64,000 nucleotides of DNA. Source: Nitrincola lacisaponensis (GTDB lineage: Bacteria; Pseudomonadota; Gammaproteobacteria; Pseudomonadales; Balneatricaceae). The position numbers were made by a program, and so were the translations under genes. Shown here in pieces: positions 28,693 through 37,830 of the stretch (positions within the stretch are counted from its first letter, which is position 1; every line of letters starts with the position of its first letter). The notes under the pieces are model-generated. The model ran no database searches and was not told the DNA's origin. It saw nothing but the letters and a program-made list of their open reading frames with translations. The stretch lies in contig NZ_JMSZ01000032.1 in the NCBI RefSeq assembly GCF_000691225.1, positions 620,001 to 684,000 on the forward strand, written 5' to 3'.

Positions 28693-29865
28693 TTAATGGC
28701 TTTTCAGAATAAACATCTCATATCCAAATTCACCCAGGTGCTTTTCATAAACAGAAACCTCGTTAAGTAAATCGCTTAACGCTATTGAATCTGGCCTGTC
28801 TTGTTTTAACGCAAGTACCTGTTGCTTAAGGGGAGAATAGTATTCAGACCAGGCTTGATTACTGAGGGTAAAATGACTTAAGACTTCATATCCTGCATTT
28901 TCGATTTGCTTAATACGTCTACTAACCGACTGTATATCAGGATACTCCTGAAGCCAAAAATCAACGGCCTCCGAACCAGGTGAATCTGTCAGCCAAACCA
29001 GATCACTAAAAACAAGATAGCCACCTTGCTTTAAGATCGGCTTCCATTGCATAAGAGCCTTTTCTACTCCCATAATGTAAGCCGCACCCTCCGCCCAGAT
29101 CAGATCAAATCTACTGGGCGGGAAGGTGAGGTCAGTCATACTGGCGCAGACTGTTGAAACGCGACCCTTAATCCCTTCATCCACCAGCTTTTTATCCAAC
29201 TGTTTAAGTGCCTTCATTTCATTGTCGACGGCAATTATTTCAGCGTCAGTATGCTTGGCGAGAAGGGCAGTGGCGACTCCCTTTCCGCAACCAATCTCCA
29301 ATATTTTATGCGGATGTTCGGGTAAAAATGATAATGCCTTCAGGCTATCTTCAGGGCTTCCAGGTCCCCAGCGATCCAATGACTGGAATACTTTCATAAA
29401 ATCAGCCATATATTGCTCATGTCCACTCATGTCTTTTGATAACCACTTTAAGTAAATAATGTTTCTTTCATCGAATCCCTGCTTCTGAAGCCAATCATCA
29501 AACGCAGCAGGTGCAATTTTCTGATTAATCAGCAGCCACTCACGCATTGAAGTCTTTCCAGTCAGTGCCAGTAGCAGCTCACGCGCTTTCTGCATTTCAG
29601 ATATTTCTACCTCAAGTTGCTCAAGCCGCCTTGCAAGCAAATCAGAATCGATTTTTGACTCCAGACACAAACAGCACTCATGCAGGGTAAGGCCACCAGC
29701 TTGTAGCTGTTTTAACAGGCGTAGCTTTTGCAGGTCATAGTCACAGTAAACCCTGTAGCCATTTGCTTGCCGCTTCCCCTTAATCAAACTCTTCTTTTCG
29801 TAGTACAGCAGGGTGCTGCGTGACAACCCAACAAGATCAGCCAGCTCAGAAATGAAGTAAGACAC
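28693..29865 (-). CDS. MerR-type regulator fused to a SAM-dependent methyltransferase
   Basis: A 390-residue fusion. Residues about 1-65 form a MerR winged helix (ISELADLVGLSRSTLLYYEKKSLI, then YRVYCDYDLQKLRLL); a linker with a coil follows; residues about 175-390 hold a class I methyltransferase with motif I (ILEIGCGKGVATALL) and motif IV region (RFDLIWAEGAAYIMG). Likely a regulator that also methylates a small molecule, or binds SAM as effector. GTG at 29865 has TTGGAG 7 nt upstream. Codon use and base composition are more AT-rich than neighbours, suggesting transfer. Similar fusions exist in databases, but target and ligand are not known to me. Confidence 0.82.
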   Translation of the reverse strand: MSYFISELADLVGLSRSTLLYYEKKSLIKGKRQANGYRVYCDYDLQKLRLLKQLQAGGLTLHECCLCLESKIDSDLLARRLEQLEVEISEMQKARELLLALTGKTSMREWLLINQKIAPAAFDDWLQKQGFDERNIIYLKWLSKDMSGHEQYMADFMKVFQSLDRWGPGSPEDSLKALSFLPEHPHKILEIGCGKGVATALLAKHTDAEIIAVDNEMKALKQLDKKLVDEGIKGRVSTVCASMTDLTFPPSRFDLIWAEGAAYIMGVEKALMQWKPILKQGGYLVFSDLVWLTDSPGSEAVDFWLQEYPDIQSVSRRIKQIENAGYEVLSHFTLSNQAWSEYYSPLKQQVLALKQDRPDSIALSDLLNEVSVYEKHLGEFGYEMFILKSH

Positions 29866-29971
29866 GGTCGAATCTCCAATCAAGATTTTCTCAATATAAG
29901 CTATGAAGCAGTAGACAGGTCAACACAGCAGCAACGATATACAATAAAACATTCTATTTAACATAATATAC

Positions 29972-30003
29972 ATTATACGAAGTTCTATATGTAGAAATAA
30001 CAA
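29972..30003 (-). promoter_or_regulatory. MerR-type promoter for the fusion gene
   Basis: On the minus strand TTGTTA (30003-29998), a 20-nt spacer, then TATAAT (29977-29972). The spacer holds a dyad TTCTA-cata-TAGAA (29983-29996). A 19-20 nt spacer with a central dyad is the hallmark of MerR-controlled promoters. Predicted leader about 100 nt. Confidence 0.65.
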
Positions 30004-30050
30004 GGCTCACATAATTAGTTAAAGCCCACTTACATCATTACAAATTGCAC

Positions 30051-30079
30051 AAAAAAAACCGGCTCTCGCCGGCTTTTTA
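30051..30079 (-). terminator. gap terminator
   Basis: CCGGC-tctc-GCCGG flanked by an A-run on one side and a T-run on the other. Read on the minus strand it ends gap with eight T; it could work in both directions. Confidence 0.85.
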
Positions 30080-30093
30080 TCTGACACTCACGC

Positions 30094-31095
30094 TTAGCTT
30101 GCACGCTCTCGAACAACCTTTGCCATCTCCAGCAGCTTGTTGGCATAGCCCCATTCGTTATCGTACCAGGCCACCAGTTTCATGAACTGCTTGTCCAGCG
30201 CAATACTGGCGTCCGCATCAAAAACACTGGTACAGGCCTCACCAATAAAGTCTGTGGAGACTACCTTGTCTTCTGTGTAACCCAGCACGCCTTTAAACGA
30301 CGTTTCACTGGCATGACGAATATGCTGACACAGCTCTTCATATGCCACGTCACGCAACAATTCGACTGTCAAATCGACAACTGACACATTGGATGTCGGC
30401 ACACGAAACGCCATACCCGTCAGCTTTCCATTCAGCTCCGGAATCACTTTGCCGACTGCTTTTGCAGCACCGGTTGAAGATGGAATGATGTTATCCAATA
30501 TGCCGCGCCCACCTCGCCAGTCTTTACTGGAAGGACTATCGACCGTCTTTTGTGTTGCTGTCACCGCATGAACCGTTGTCATCAATCCACGACGAATACC
30601 CACCGCATCATGCACAACCTTGGCCAACGGAGCCAGGCAGTTAGTTGTACAGGATGCGTTAGAGATAATTCGCTGACCTGCATAGCGCTGATGATTGACG
30701 CCATACACAAACATCGGCGTATCATCCTGACTGGGTGCAGACATGATCACCTGCTGAGCACCTGCCACCAGGTGCGCCTGAGCCGCCTCGGCCGTCAAAA
30801 AGCGCCCGGTGGATTCAATCACCACATCGACGCCCTGCCAGTCCAGCTGTGCAGGGTCAGCCGATGCACTCAAACGAATCGGACGATCATTGATCCAAAG
30901 CTGCTGATTTTCAACACGCAGGGTTTCGCCAAAACGCCGATGCACACTGTCATATTTAAGCAAATAAGCCAAGTATTCAGGCTCCAGCAAATCATTGATT
31001 GCCACCACCTGAACCTGATCTGCAAAATTTGCATAGGCGGCACGCATCACCATGCGCCCAATTCGGCCAAAACCATTAATTGCTATTGTGATCAT
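30094..31095 (-). CDS. gap: Glyceraldehyde-3-phosphate dehydrogenase, type I
   Basis: 333 residues. The Rossmann start INGFGRIGR, the active-site SNASCTTNC with Cys149 and the partner His176 sit at the canonical numbers, and [11 protein letters not shown] closes the chain. Asp35 in the NAD pocket favours NAD. It oxidises glyceraldehyde-3-phosphate in glycolysis. The gene follows gph by 23 bp on the same strand, so both are probably one transcript. An erythrose-4-phosphate dehydrogenase is possible but less likely. Confidence 0.92.
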   Translation of the reverse strand: MITIAINGFGRIGRMVMRAAYANFADQVQVVAINDLLEPEYLAYLLKYDSVHRRFGETLRVENQQLWINDRPIRLSASADPAQLDWQGVDVVIESTGRFLTAEAAQAHLVAGAQQVIMSAPSQDDTPMFVYGVNHQRYAGQRIISNASCTTNCLAPLAKVVHDAVGIRRGLMTTVHAVTATQKTVDSPSSKDWRGGRGILDNIIPSSTGAAKAVGKVIPELNGKLTGMAFRVPTSNVSVVDLTVELLRDVAYEELCQHIRHASETSFKGVLGYTEDKVVSTDFIGEACTSVFDADASIALDKQFMKLVAWYDNEWGYANKLLEMAKVVRERAS

Positions 31096-31118
31096 ATACG
31101 GCCTCCGTGGCTGTTAAT

Positions 31119-31784
31119 TTATGCGCAGGATAACCGATGCAGCATCACAGAAAAGTCGTCTATGATGCTGTCAGGCATCGATTTTTCAACTGCCTCACCA
31201 TGATTATAGCCATAAGGAACGACCCACACCTCAACACCCGCATTACGTGCCGTCGCCACATCTGTGGAAGAGTCACCAATAAACAATACCTGCTCAGGCG
31301 ACACGCCATGCTTTTGCATCAGGAAATGCACCGCGACAGGATCAGGTTTTTTCTGCTCAAATGAGTCACCGCCAAACACATCATCAAACAGATGATCCAG
31401 ACGATGTGCACGCAACACCTTGTCGGTTCCACGCTTGAACTTGTTGCTGACAACACAAAGCTTACGCTTTGATTTTCTTAGCGTTTCAAGAGACTCTCGC
31501 ACATGAGGATAGAGCTGGCTCAACGTACCCGAGCGCAGTTCATAATGATGATAAAACAGATTCAGTAACGCATCGAAATCAACCGCATGCTGTAACTGGT
31601 GATGCTCCAGCACCTGGGTCAAAAAATGAGCAGCGCCCTTCCCGACCCAGCTTCGTGCCTGATCCAGCGTAATGCCGGGCAAATCACTTTCCAGCAGCGC
31701 ATCATTCATCGCTGATGCCACCTCTTCCACTGTATCCAGCAAGGTGCCATCCAGATCAAAAATGATCATTTCAAAGTGTGACAT
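31119..31784 (-). CDS. gph: Phosphoglycolate phosphatase-like HAD hydrolase
   Basis: 221 residues. HAD motif I FDLDGTLLDT (nucleophile Asp10, Asp12), motif II Ser/Thr in VVSNK, motif III Lys in KKPDP, and motif IV GDSSTDV are visible, with a helical cap between. It most resembles Gph, which clears 2-phosphoglycolate, though HAD substrate assignment by sequence is uncertain. It sits 23 bp upstream of gap. Confidence 0.82.
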   Translation of the reverse strand: MSHFEMIIFDLDGTLLDTVEEVASAMNDALLESDLPGITLDQARSWVGKGAAHFLTQVLEHHQLQHAVDFDALLNLFYHHYELRSGTLSQLYPHVRESLETLRKSKRKLCVVSNKFKRGTDKVLRAHRLDHLFDDVFGGDSFEQKKPDPVAVHFLMQKHGVSPEQVLFIGDSSTDVATARNAGVEVWVVPYGYNHGEAVEKSMPDSIIDDFSVMLHRLSCA

Positions 31785-31882
31785 GAGCTATCCCATACAA
31801 TCTGCAGGTTTTAATAAAAAACAAACAGATAGATTAACAGGATTGCATGACAAACTCACAGTCATGCGCAGCGTGAGGTGTA

Positions 31883-32539
31883 TTAATTGGCCGTATAGCC
31901 CGAACGAACAGCCAGCTTAACCAGCTCGGCATTATTTTTCAGTTTGAGCTTGCGCAGAATGTTGGCACGATGTGCATGAACGGTCTTGGGACTCAAGCAA
32001 AGCGATTCAGCAATCTGGGCGACCGGAAAGCTTTCTGCAAGCATGCTGAACACCTCAAGCTCTCGTTTGCTTAGCCCGGCCAAAGGCGACTGAGCCTCGG
32101 TGCCAACGTTCATTTCGTTAAGCACTGCTGCTGAAAAATAAGACTGCCCCTTGGAAACAGCCTGCACCGCACTGATCAACTCATCCGGTGCACAGTGCTT
32201 GGTCAGATATCCCGTAGCACCCGCTGTAACAGCCTGAGACGGATAGGGCTCATTGCACATGGCTGTCAGCACCAGAAGTCGGGTATGCAGCCCGAGCGCC
32301 ATGATGCGCCGGATCGTTTCCAGGCCACACGCGGAAGAGACTTCTTCAGAAGCAACTTTAAAAGGAATTGATAGATCTAAAACAACGACATCCGGACGAT
32401 ACTTTATGCAGGCGTTGACCGCGCACTGGCCGGTCTCAGCTTCTGCAACCACTGAAATTTCCGGATGTTTCTCCAGAATCTGCTGGTAACCGGCACGAAT
32501 AATCGAGTGATCATCGACCAGTAGTATACGGATTGTCAT
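31883..32539 (-). CDS. NarL/LuxR-family response regulator
   Basis: 218 residues: receiver (Asp9, Asp10, phospho-acceptor Asp55, Lys in YLTKHCAPDE) and a C-terminal LuxR-type HTH (LSKRELEVFSMLAESFPVAQIAESLCLSPKTVHAHRANILRKL). The loop after Asp55 carries an insert of about ten residues (FKVASEEVSSACG) compared with the usual short loop, which may alter partner specificity. It is adjacent to, and 2 nt from, the unknown gene upstream on the same strand. No kinase is nearby. Confidence 0.88.
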   Translation of the reverse strand: MTIRILLVDDHSIIRAGYQQILEKHPEISVVAEAETGQCAVNACIKYRPDVVVLDLSIPFKVASEEVSSACGLETIRRIMALGLHTRLLVLTAMCNEPYPSQAVTAGATGYLTKHCAPDELISAVQAVSKGQSYFSAAVLNEMNVGTEAQSPLAGLSKRELEVFSMLAESFPVAQIAESLCLSPKTVHAHRANILRKLKLKNNAELVKLAVRSGYTAN

Positions 32540-32541
32540 AT

Positions 32542-32985
32542 TTACACGCCTTTTTTCAAGCTATCTGCGCCCCGGTACACATCACTCGTGTCCAGATCAA
32601 GCGCAAAAGGCGATATTCCCTCCGCCGGATCGAGATGGGCCGGCTGTGCAACCAGCTCATCACTGAATCCTATCAGTTGTACGCCCTCCTTGCGACAATG
32701 CTGCAAAACTTTTTCAAGTGCTCGCACAACCGCAAGTTGACGATCATTTAGTTGCTCGCTCTTTTTCTGATCAGCGCGACGCCGGGAACTCACCTGGCGC
32801 ACAATGTAATCACCCTCATCAATCAACTGCACCGTAATGTCAGCAACCTTTTCAGCTACCAGTGCAACCTTGGTGGTCTCAAACAGCGCTGGATCACGGC
32901 AGCAAAACACTTCGCCCGGAGTAGCACCCCGAATGAGTTCGCGAATAGTCTGCACCGAGCTACCTTCCGGTATGAACTGTTCCAT
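32542..32985 (-). CDS. Unknown protein, paired with the response regulator
   Basis: A 147-residue protein with no family I recognise. No signal peptide or transmembrane segment. The central part is basic and helical (RRRADQKKSEQLNDRQLAVVRALEKVLQ). Its stop is 2 nt from the response-regulator start, so the two are in one operon. It may be a regulator-associated protein; that is inference only. Confidence 0.75.
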   Translation of the reverse strand: MEQFIPEGSSVQTIRELIRGATPGEVFCCRDPALFETTKVALVAEKVADITVQLIDEGDYIVRQVSSRRRADQKKSEQLNDRQLAVVRALEKVLQHCRKEGVQLIGFSDELVAQPAHLDPAEGISPFALDLDTSDVYRGADSLKKGV

Positions 32986-33022
32986 GCTTTCAGCCGACCA
33001 ATACCATGATAATGTTGAAAAG

Positions 33023-33751
33023 TTATGATGAATAACGGGCTTTGATCAACTCCAGCTGATGACGCTGCTCCAGTGATGACGCTTCCGCTTCTGCCAGCTT
33101 GCGCCTGAGCCCTGCATTATCAGACTGCAGATCTGCATTTTGCTTTTTGAGTCGAGCAATCTCTTCTTCCTGAATGCGGATTTTAACACGATATTCAATA
33201 ACTTCATCACTTTGCTGCAGGTTTCCACCATCCAGCTGGCGCGCTTGCTGCAATTCACGCTCGGCCGACTCAAGCCGCCCCTGGGTGCGGAACAGCCTTT
33301 CTTCCAGTTGCTGCTGAGCCAGATTCTGCTGTCGCACCTCCTCCAGCAGCCCGGCATGACGCTGCAGCAGCGCCTGATAGTCCCGCTGCAGCTCAATCAA
33401 CGCCTGACCGCCAGCCTGTTCAGCCTTACCCAGCGCAGCCTCCAGGGCCGTTATACGCTCCGTATAGACGCGACTCTGCTCCTGAAAACGATTATCAGCA
33501 TACGCCAGCGCCCGATCCCAGGTCTGATTAGCCAGCCTGAGAACCGGCTCAGGCAAATCCGGATGCTCCTGGCGTCGATTAAGTCGTTCACTCAGAGTTG
33601 ACCACCAGTCACCCAGCGCCCGGTTGATCGTGGTAATGCTGCCACTACCGATCATGTCACGAACATTCTGCTGAGTTGGACGCACGCCTTGCTCAAGCAG
33701 CGCGTCAGCGGCTTTAAAGACAGCCTGATGTGTATTACTGTTTCTACCCAT
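33023..33751 (-). CDS. KfrA-like DNA-binding coiled-coil protein
   Basis: A 242-residue protein: an N-terminal KfrA_N-type DNA-binding domain (residues about 5-90; ALLEQGVRPTQQNVRDMIGSGSITTINRALGDWW) and a long coiled coil from about 95 to the end, rich in E, Q, L and R. KfrA proteins are best known from plasmids, where they aid stability. This one is chromosomal, divergent from rimO. ATG at 33751 is chosen because it starts at the domain; the longer start at 33823 would add a hydrophobic stretch. Confidence 0.83.
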   Translation of the reverse strand: MGRNSNTHQAVFKAADALLEQGVRPTQQNVRDMIGSGSITTINRALGDWWSTLSERLNRRQEHPDLPEPVLRLANQTWDRALAYADNRFQEQSRVYTERITALEAALGKAEQAGGQALIELQRDYQALLQRHAGLLEEVRQQNLAQQQLEERLFRTQGRLESAERELQQARQLDGGNLQQSDEVIEYRVKIRIQEEEIARLKKQNADLQSDNAGLRRKLAEAEASSLEQRHQLELIKARYSS

Positions 33752-33763
33752 ATTTATAGTACA

Positions 33764-33775
33764 CAATACGTATTG
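33764..33775. promoter_or_regulatory. Palindrome upstream of the KfrA-like gene
   Basis: CAATACGTATTG, a perfect 12-nt palindrome, 12 nt ahead of the ATG on the minus strand. KfrA-type proteins often bind palindromes in their own promoter. Candidate autoregulatory operator. Confidence 0.5.
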
Positions 33776-33896
33776 AATGATATGTATCGCAAACAATAAT
33801 ATCATGGCTATCGCTGACCGCAACCGACTTTTCTCGCCTCTTAAGCGGCTTTTCGCTAAAATCGCGCTTTGATTTTTTCTGAGGTTTTTCGATTAC

Positions 33897-35213
33897 ATGA
33901 ACGCACCCAAGGTAGGCTTTGTCAGCCTGGGCTGTCCCAAGGCTCTGGTAGACTCTGAACGCATTCTCACGCAACTGCGCACAGAGGGTTATGAAATCTC
34001 CCCGTCCTATGACAATGCTGATGTTGTCGTAGTGAATACCTGTGGTTTTATTGACAGCGCCAAAGCAGAATCACTGGACGCCATCGGCGAGGCTATTAAA
34101 GAAAATGGCCGCGTTATCGTGACAGGCTGCCTCGGTGTGAACGAGGATGAAATCCGCAATCTGCATCCTCAGGTTCTTACCGTAACAGGCCCACAGGCTT
34201 ACGAATCGGTTGTTAATGCTGTTCATGAACATGCGCCTCATCAGCCGGAACACGACCCCTTTATCAGCCTGGTTCCCCCTCAGGGCATCAAACTGACGCC
34301 CAGACACTATGCCTACGTGAAAATAAGCGAGGGCTGCAATCACCGCTGCACTTTCTGCATCATTCCGTCACTGCGTGGCGACCTGGTGTCCCGTAAAGCC
34401 GATGATGTAATGCGCGAAGCTGAAGGACTGGTTAAAGCCGGCGTCAAGGAACTGCTTATTGTCTCGCAGGATACAAGCGCTTACGGGGTTGACCTCAAGT
34501 ATCCTTTAAGCATCTGGAACGGACGCCCAGTGAAAACACGCTTGCTTGAGCTGTGCCAGGCACTTGGTGATCTCGGCGTCTGGGTAAGACTGCACTATGT
34601 ATACCCTTACCCCTCGGTCGACAAAGTGATCCCGTTAATGGCAGAAGGCAAGATCCTGCCCTATCTGGACATTCCTTTTCAGCATGCCAGCCCCCGCGTT
34701 CTCAGCATGATGAAGCGCCCTGCTCATGCTGAGAATACACTGGAACGTATTCGCGCCTGGCGTGCCATCTGCCCAGAACTGGTTATTCGCAGTACATTCA
34801 TTGTTGGCTTCCCTGGCGAAACGGAAGAAGACTTTCAGGAACTGCTGGACTTCCTCGAAGAAGCTCAGTTGGATCGTGTGGGGTGTTTCCAATACTCACC
34901 TGTCGAGGGCGCAACCGCCAATGATCTGGCCGAGGCTATCCCGGATGAGATCAAACAGGATCGCTGGGAACGCTTTATGGCTGTACAGGCACGCATCAGC
35001 GCAGTCAGACTGCAACAGCGCATCGGCACCGAGATAGATGTCATTATCGATGAAGTGGTTGAAGAAGGCGCCGTAGGTCGCAGTAAGGCTGACGCCCCCG
35101 AAATTGACGGACAAGTCTTTCTGGACAACGCCACTCACCTGCAGCCTGGTATGATTATCCGGGCTCGCGTGGTGGATGCCGATGAGTATGATCTCTGGGC
35201 AGAACCTGTCTGA
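33897..35213 (+). CDS. rimO: Ribosomal protein S12 methylthiotransferase RimO
   Basis: A 438-residue radical SAM enzyme. The auxiliary cluster Cys are C13, C49 and C78, and the radical cluster is in GCNHRCTFC (C147, C151, C154). A C-terminal TRAM domain (about 375-438) completes the architecture. It methylthiolates Asp88 of ribosomal protein S12. The start [16 protein letters not shown] is typical RimO and differs from MiaB. Convergent with a lipoprotein gene, 1 bp apart. Confidence 0.95.
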   Translation: MNAPKVGFVSLGCPKALVDSERILTQLRTEGYEISPSYDNADVVVVNTCGFIDSAKAESLDAIGEAIKENGRVIVTGCLGVNEDEIRNLHPQVLTVTGPQAYESVVNAVHEHAPHQPEHDPFISLVPPQGIKLTPRHYAYVKISEGCNHRCTFCIIPSLRGDLVSRKADDVMREAEGLVKAGVKELLIVSQDTSAYGVDLKYPLSIWNGRPVKTRLLELCQALGDLGVWVRLHYVYPYPSVDKVIPLMAEGKILPYLDIPFQHASPRVLSMMKRPAHAENTLERIRAWRAICPELVIRSTFIVGFPGETEEDFQELLDFLEEAQLDRVGCFQYSPVEGATANDLAEAIPDEIKQDRWERFMAVQARISAVRLQQRIGTEIDVIIDEVVEEGAVGRSKADAPEIDGQVFLDNATHLQPGMIIRARVVDADEYDLWAEPV

Positions 35214-35214
35214 G

Positions 35215-35850
35215 TCAACGTGACTTCAGGCGCTGCCCCGGTAGCGCCTGAAGCACCAGGTCACAATAGAGTGTCCCTTTCAATAAGCGCTCCTGCTCCA
35301 ATGAACGACTGATACCGCGCTGTAACTGCTGCCGCGTAGCTACCAGATCGACACAAGACTCCCCATACGGACGCTGCAGCGCCTGTATTGATGAACAGAT
35401 TCTGACAACCTGACCATCAAACCCGGCCGCCAGACGCTGTCCATACCGGCCTCTCGTATCGGTTGCCGTCAGCTCAATGGGAAAGCCCTGCACCAGATCC
35501 ATTGCCACGGGACGCGCTGGCTCCCAGCGCCCTCTCAGATACACTTCAACCGGTTCGAGAATACACTGCACACGCTCGCCATAGGCAGCGCCCTGCCTGC
35601 GCTGCTCAAGCTCGGCCGTCTGCCGCCGGGCTTCTGCTTCTCTCGCCCGCGCTTCCGCTTCCCGACGTGCCTGGGCAGCCTGATCCAGCGCCGCTTGCTG
35701 ACTGCGTGCCTCCAGTTGCTGCTCGGAAGACATCAGCAACCACTGCTCCTCAGGAATTCCCAGCGGGTAATGATTGGCACAACCGGCCAGGCCAACCAGC
35801 AAGAGAACCAAACCAGAGCGTTTGATCGTAGATGTATTGATATTTAACAT
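35215..35850 (-). CDS. Putative lipoprotein with coiled-coil
   Basis: A 211-residue protein. Lipobox LAGC with Cys24 after a hydrophobic stretch marks lipoprotein export. Residues about 40-90 are a low-complexity coil (repeats of A-R-E-A-E-A-R) and the C-terminal part has four Cys that could form disulfides. No family I recognise. The final codons carry an 11-bp hairpin that may also stop rimO. Confidence 0.78.
   Translation of the reverse strand: MLNINTSTIKRSGLVLLLVGLAGCANHYPLGIPEEQWLLMSSEQQLEARSQQAALDQAAQARREAEARAREAEARRQTAELEQRRQGAAYGERVQCILEPVEVYLRGRWEPARPVAMDLVQGFPIELTATDTRGRYGQRLAAGFDGQVVRICSSIQALQRPYGESCVDLVATRQQLQRGISRSLEQERLLKGTLYCDLVLQALPGQRLKSR
35224..35253. terminator. Hairpin at the rimO / lipoprotein junction
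   Basis: CTTCAGGCGCT and AGCGCCTGAAG, an 11-bp perfect stem with an 8-nt loop. It lies inside the last codons of the lipoprotein gene and 11 nt past the rimO stop. No T-run, so termination is inferred. Confidence 0.5.
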
Positions 35851-35916
35851 AGTGCAACTCTATTCCGGGTAAAATGACTCTGAGCTTAATCATTCAATCT
35901 TCAAGGGAAATTTTTC

Positions 35917-36249
35917 ATGCCTCAACTTCAGTTTCACGGCATCGATGCACACGCAATTCAACACTGTTCAACCCAGCTTGTCGATGATCTTTGTCAGGCG
36001 ATGGATACCACACCCGACAACTTTCTACTCGAAGTGATACAGTCGACACAAATTCTGTCAGGTGAAGTGGTCACACCCTTCCCTTTTGTCGATGTACGCT
36101 GGTTTGAACGCGGCCAGTCCGTCAGAGATCAGAGCGCGGCAGTCATTGCCAAACATCTGAATATGGCTGGCTACGACCCCGTTGAGATTATTTTTACGGC
36201 GCTTGAACCCCATGCCTATTATGAGAACGCTACCCACTTCGGTGAGTAA
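35917..36249 (+). CDS. DUF1904 family protein
   Basis: A 110-residue cytoplasmic protein with the MPQLQFHGIDAHAI start and a DVRWFERG segment of the DUF1904 family, which has a tautomerase-like fold. Activity unknown. GGGAA lies about 8 nt before ATG. Its end overlaps the likely sirtuin start. Confidence 0.78.
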   Translation: MPQLQFHGIDAHAIQHCSTQLVDDLCQAMDTTPDNFLLEVIQSTQILSGEVVTPFPFVDVRWFERGQSVRDQSAAVIAKHLNMAGYDPVEIIFTALEPHAYYENATHFGE

Positions 36250-37093
36250 TACAATATCAGCCCCGGCACTGACTGCCGGGGCTTCAGAACTGTTACTGGA
36301 CTTCATTCGCCAGCATCCCCGGCTGCTGGTTTTGACCGGGGCCGGCATCAGTACGGACTCGGGCATCCCCGATTACCGTGATGCCCGCGGCGAATGGAAG
36401 CAGAAACAGCCTGTACAGCATCAGGCATTTATGACCCAGGCAGAGGTACGGCAACGCTACTGGGCTCGCAGCCTGCCCGGCTGGCCGGTCATTCGGGATG
36501 CCCAACCCAATCCGGCGCACTTTTACATGGCCGACCTGGAGCGAAAAGGCTATGTGCAGCAGGTGGTGACACAAAACGTTGACCGACTGCACCAGAAAGC
36601 AGGCTCGGATCAAGTGACTGATCTGCATGGGCGCTCTGATCAGGTCGTATGCATGAATTGCGATTACCGGGTTGATCGCGACATTGTGCAGCAACGCGCT
36701 GCACACATGAATCCGGAATTTGCGCATATCAAGGCTGCCGCGGCGCCGGATGGTGATGCGCAGCTGGAAATGGATTTTTCAGCTTTTCAGGTACCACACT
36801 GCCCTTGCTGTAACGGCATTCTGAAACCTGATGTGGTCTTCTTTGGTGACAACGTACCCAAGCAACGCGTAGAAACCAGCCTCGCCGCGCTGCAGGCCAG
36901 CGACGCATTGCTCGTCATCGGCTCTTCTTTAATGGTCTACTCAGGATTTCGTTTCTGCAAGCGCGCAGCAGAATGGGGAATTCCGATTGCCACGCTCACC
37001 CTGGGAAGAACGCGCGCCGATGGCTTGTCACAACTTCAGCTGAATGCGCCGATTCGAGAGACTCTGGATCAGGTCTGCGAGGCGCTCGACTAG
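36212..37093 (+). CDS. SIR2-family NAD-dependent protein deacylase
   Basis: About 293 residues. GAGISTDSGIPDYRDA (NAD loop), TQNVDRLH, the catalytic His in LHGRSDQVVC, and two zinc-binding pairs (CMNC and CPCC) are all present, as is GSSLMVYSG. It removes acyl groups from lysines using NAD. The start is uncertain: ATG at 36212 or 36221 both lie inside the DUF1904 gene, and neither has a good ribosome-binding site. Confidence 0.88.
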   Translation: MPIMRTLPTSVSNTISAPALTAGASELLLDFIRQHPRLLVLTGAGISTDSGIPDYRDARGEWKQKQPVQHQAFMTQAEVRQRYWARSLPGWPVIRDAQPNPAHFYMADLERKGYVQQVVTQNVDRLHQKAGSDQVTDLHGRSDQVVCMNCDYRVDRDIVQQRAAHMNPEFAHIKAAAAPDGDAQLEMDFSAFQVPHCPCCNGILKPDVVFFGDNVPKQRVETSLAALQASDALLVIGSSLMVYSGFRFCKRAAEWGIPIATLTLGRTRADGLSQLQLNAPIRETLDQVCEALD

Positions 37094-37109
37094 TGCCCGC
37101 AGCATGAAA

Positions 37110-37817
37110 TCAGACCAGATGACGACCGCCATCAACGGCCAGAGTGCGCCCGGTAATATAGCCGCTGTTTAATATATACTCGACAGACTGGAGCATCTCA
37201 GCCACACCAGCCTCTTTATTCATCAACGACTTGGCGCGCGCTTTTACTTTATATTCTTCAGTGTCCTGGTCATTAAACAGAATCAATGCCGGCGCAATGC
37301 TGTTGACCTTGACCCTGGGTGCCAGGCGCTGTGCAAAGGACAGTGTCATATTCGCCAACGCCGCTTTGCTGGCGGCATACGCAATATGCTTGCGACTGCC
37401 CTTTTCAGCAACATAGTCAGTAATATGGATAATGTCGGCTGTTGTATCAGATGCCAGCAGCTGTTCTTCAAACGCCAGATTCAATTGGTATGGCACAGCC
37501 ACATGCACCTGCATCATGGCGTGGAGCCTGCTGACAGCCTGGTCTGCTGAACCATCAGGAAGCCAGTCAGATGCATTATGAATAATGCCTCGCAGCATCG
37601 GCGCACGTTGCTGAACATCAGCAATCAGTGCATCAACCTGTTCGGCTTGATTAAAGTCACAACGTATTAATATAACCCCTTGATCTTCAAGCCGCTTGAG
37701 TGAGTCTCTTCGCGTTCGATAGGTACCAATAATCTGATAGCCCTGCGCTTGCAGGTGCCCGGCCAGGTGCCAGCCGATACGCTGCCCTACACCCGTGATC
37801 AATAGCGTGCCTTTCAA
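37110..37817 (-). CDS. folM: Dihydromonapterin reductase FolM
   Basis: A 235-residue SDR-fold protein with TGVGQRIGWHLA, HNASDW, a YAASKAAL catalytic pair, and a C-terminal TGRTLAVDGGRHLV. These match FolM, which reduces dihydromonapterin to tetrahydromonapterin. It starts at TTG with AAAGGATG 8 nt upstream, in the gap after folE. Third gene of folX-folE-folM. Confidence 0.88.
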   Translation of the reverse strand: MKGTLLITGVGQRIGWHLAGHLQAQGYQIIGTYRTRRDSLKRLEDQGVILIRCDFNQAEQVDALIADVQQRAPMLRGIIHNASDWLPDGSADQAVSRLHAMMQVHVAVPYQLNLAFEEQLLASDTTADIIHITDYVAEKGSRKHIAYAASKAALANMTLSFAQRLAPRVKVNSIAPALILFNDQDTEEYKVKARAKSLMNKEAGVAEMLQSVEYILNSGYITGRTLAVDGGRHLV

Positions 37818-37830
37818 GGGGTTACATCCT

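Noticed and set aside
29966-29994. On the minus strand a 17-nt run matches part of a loxP arm and spacer.
   Set aside because: Only one arm fits; the second arm does not. The match coincides with a -10 TATAAT in an AT-rich promoter, so a recombination site is unlikely.
35600-35720. Short repeated units in the lipoprotein gene.
   Set aside because: They encode a low-complexity coiled coil (A-R-E-A-E-A-R); no sign of a mobile or CRISPR repeat.
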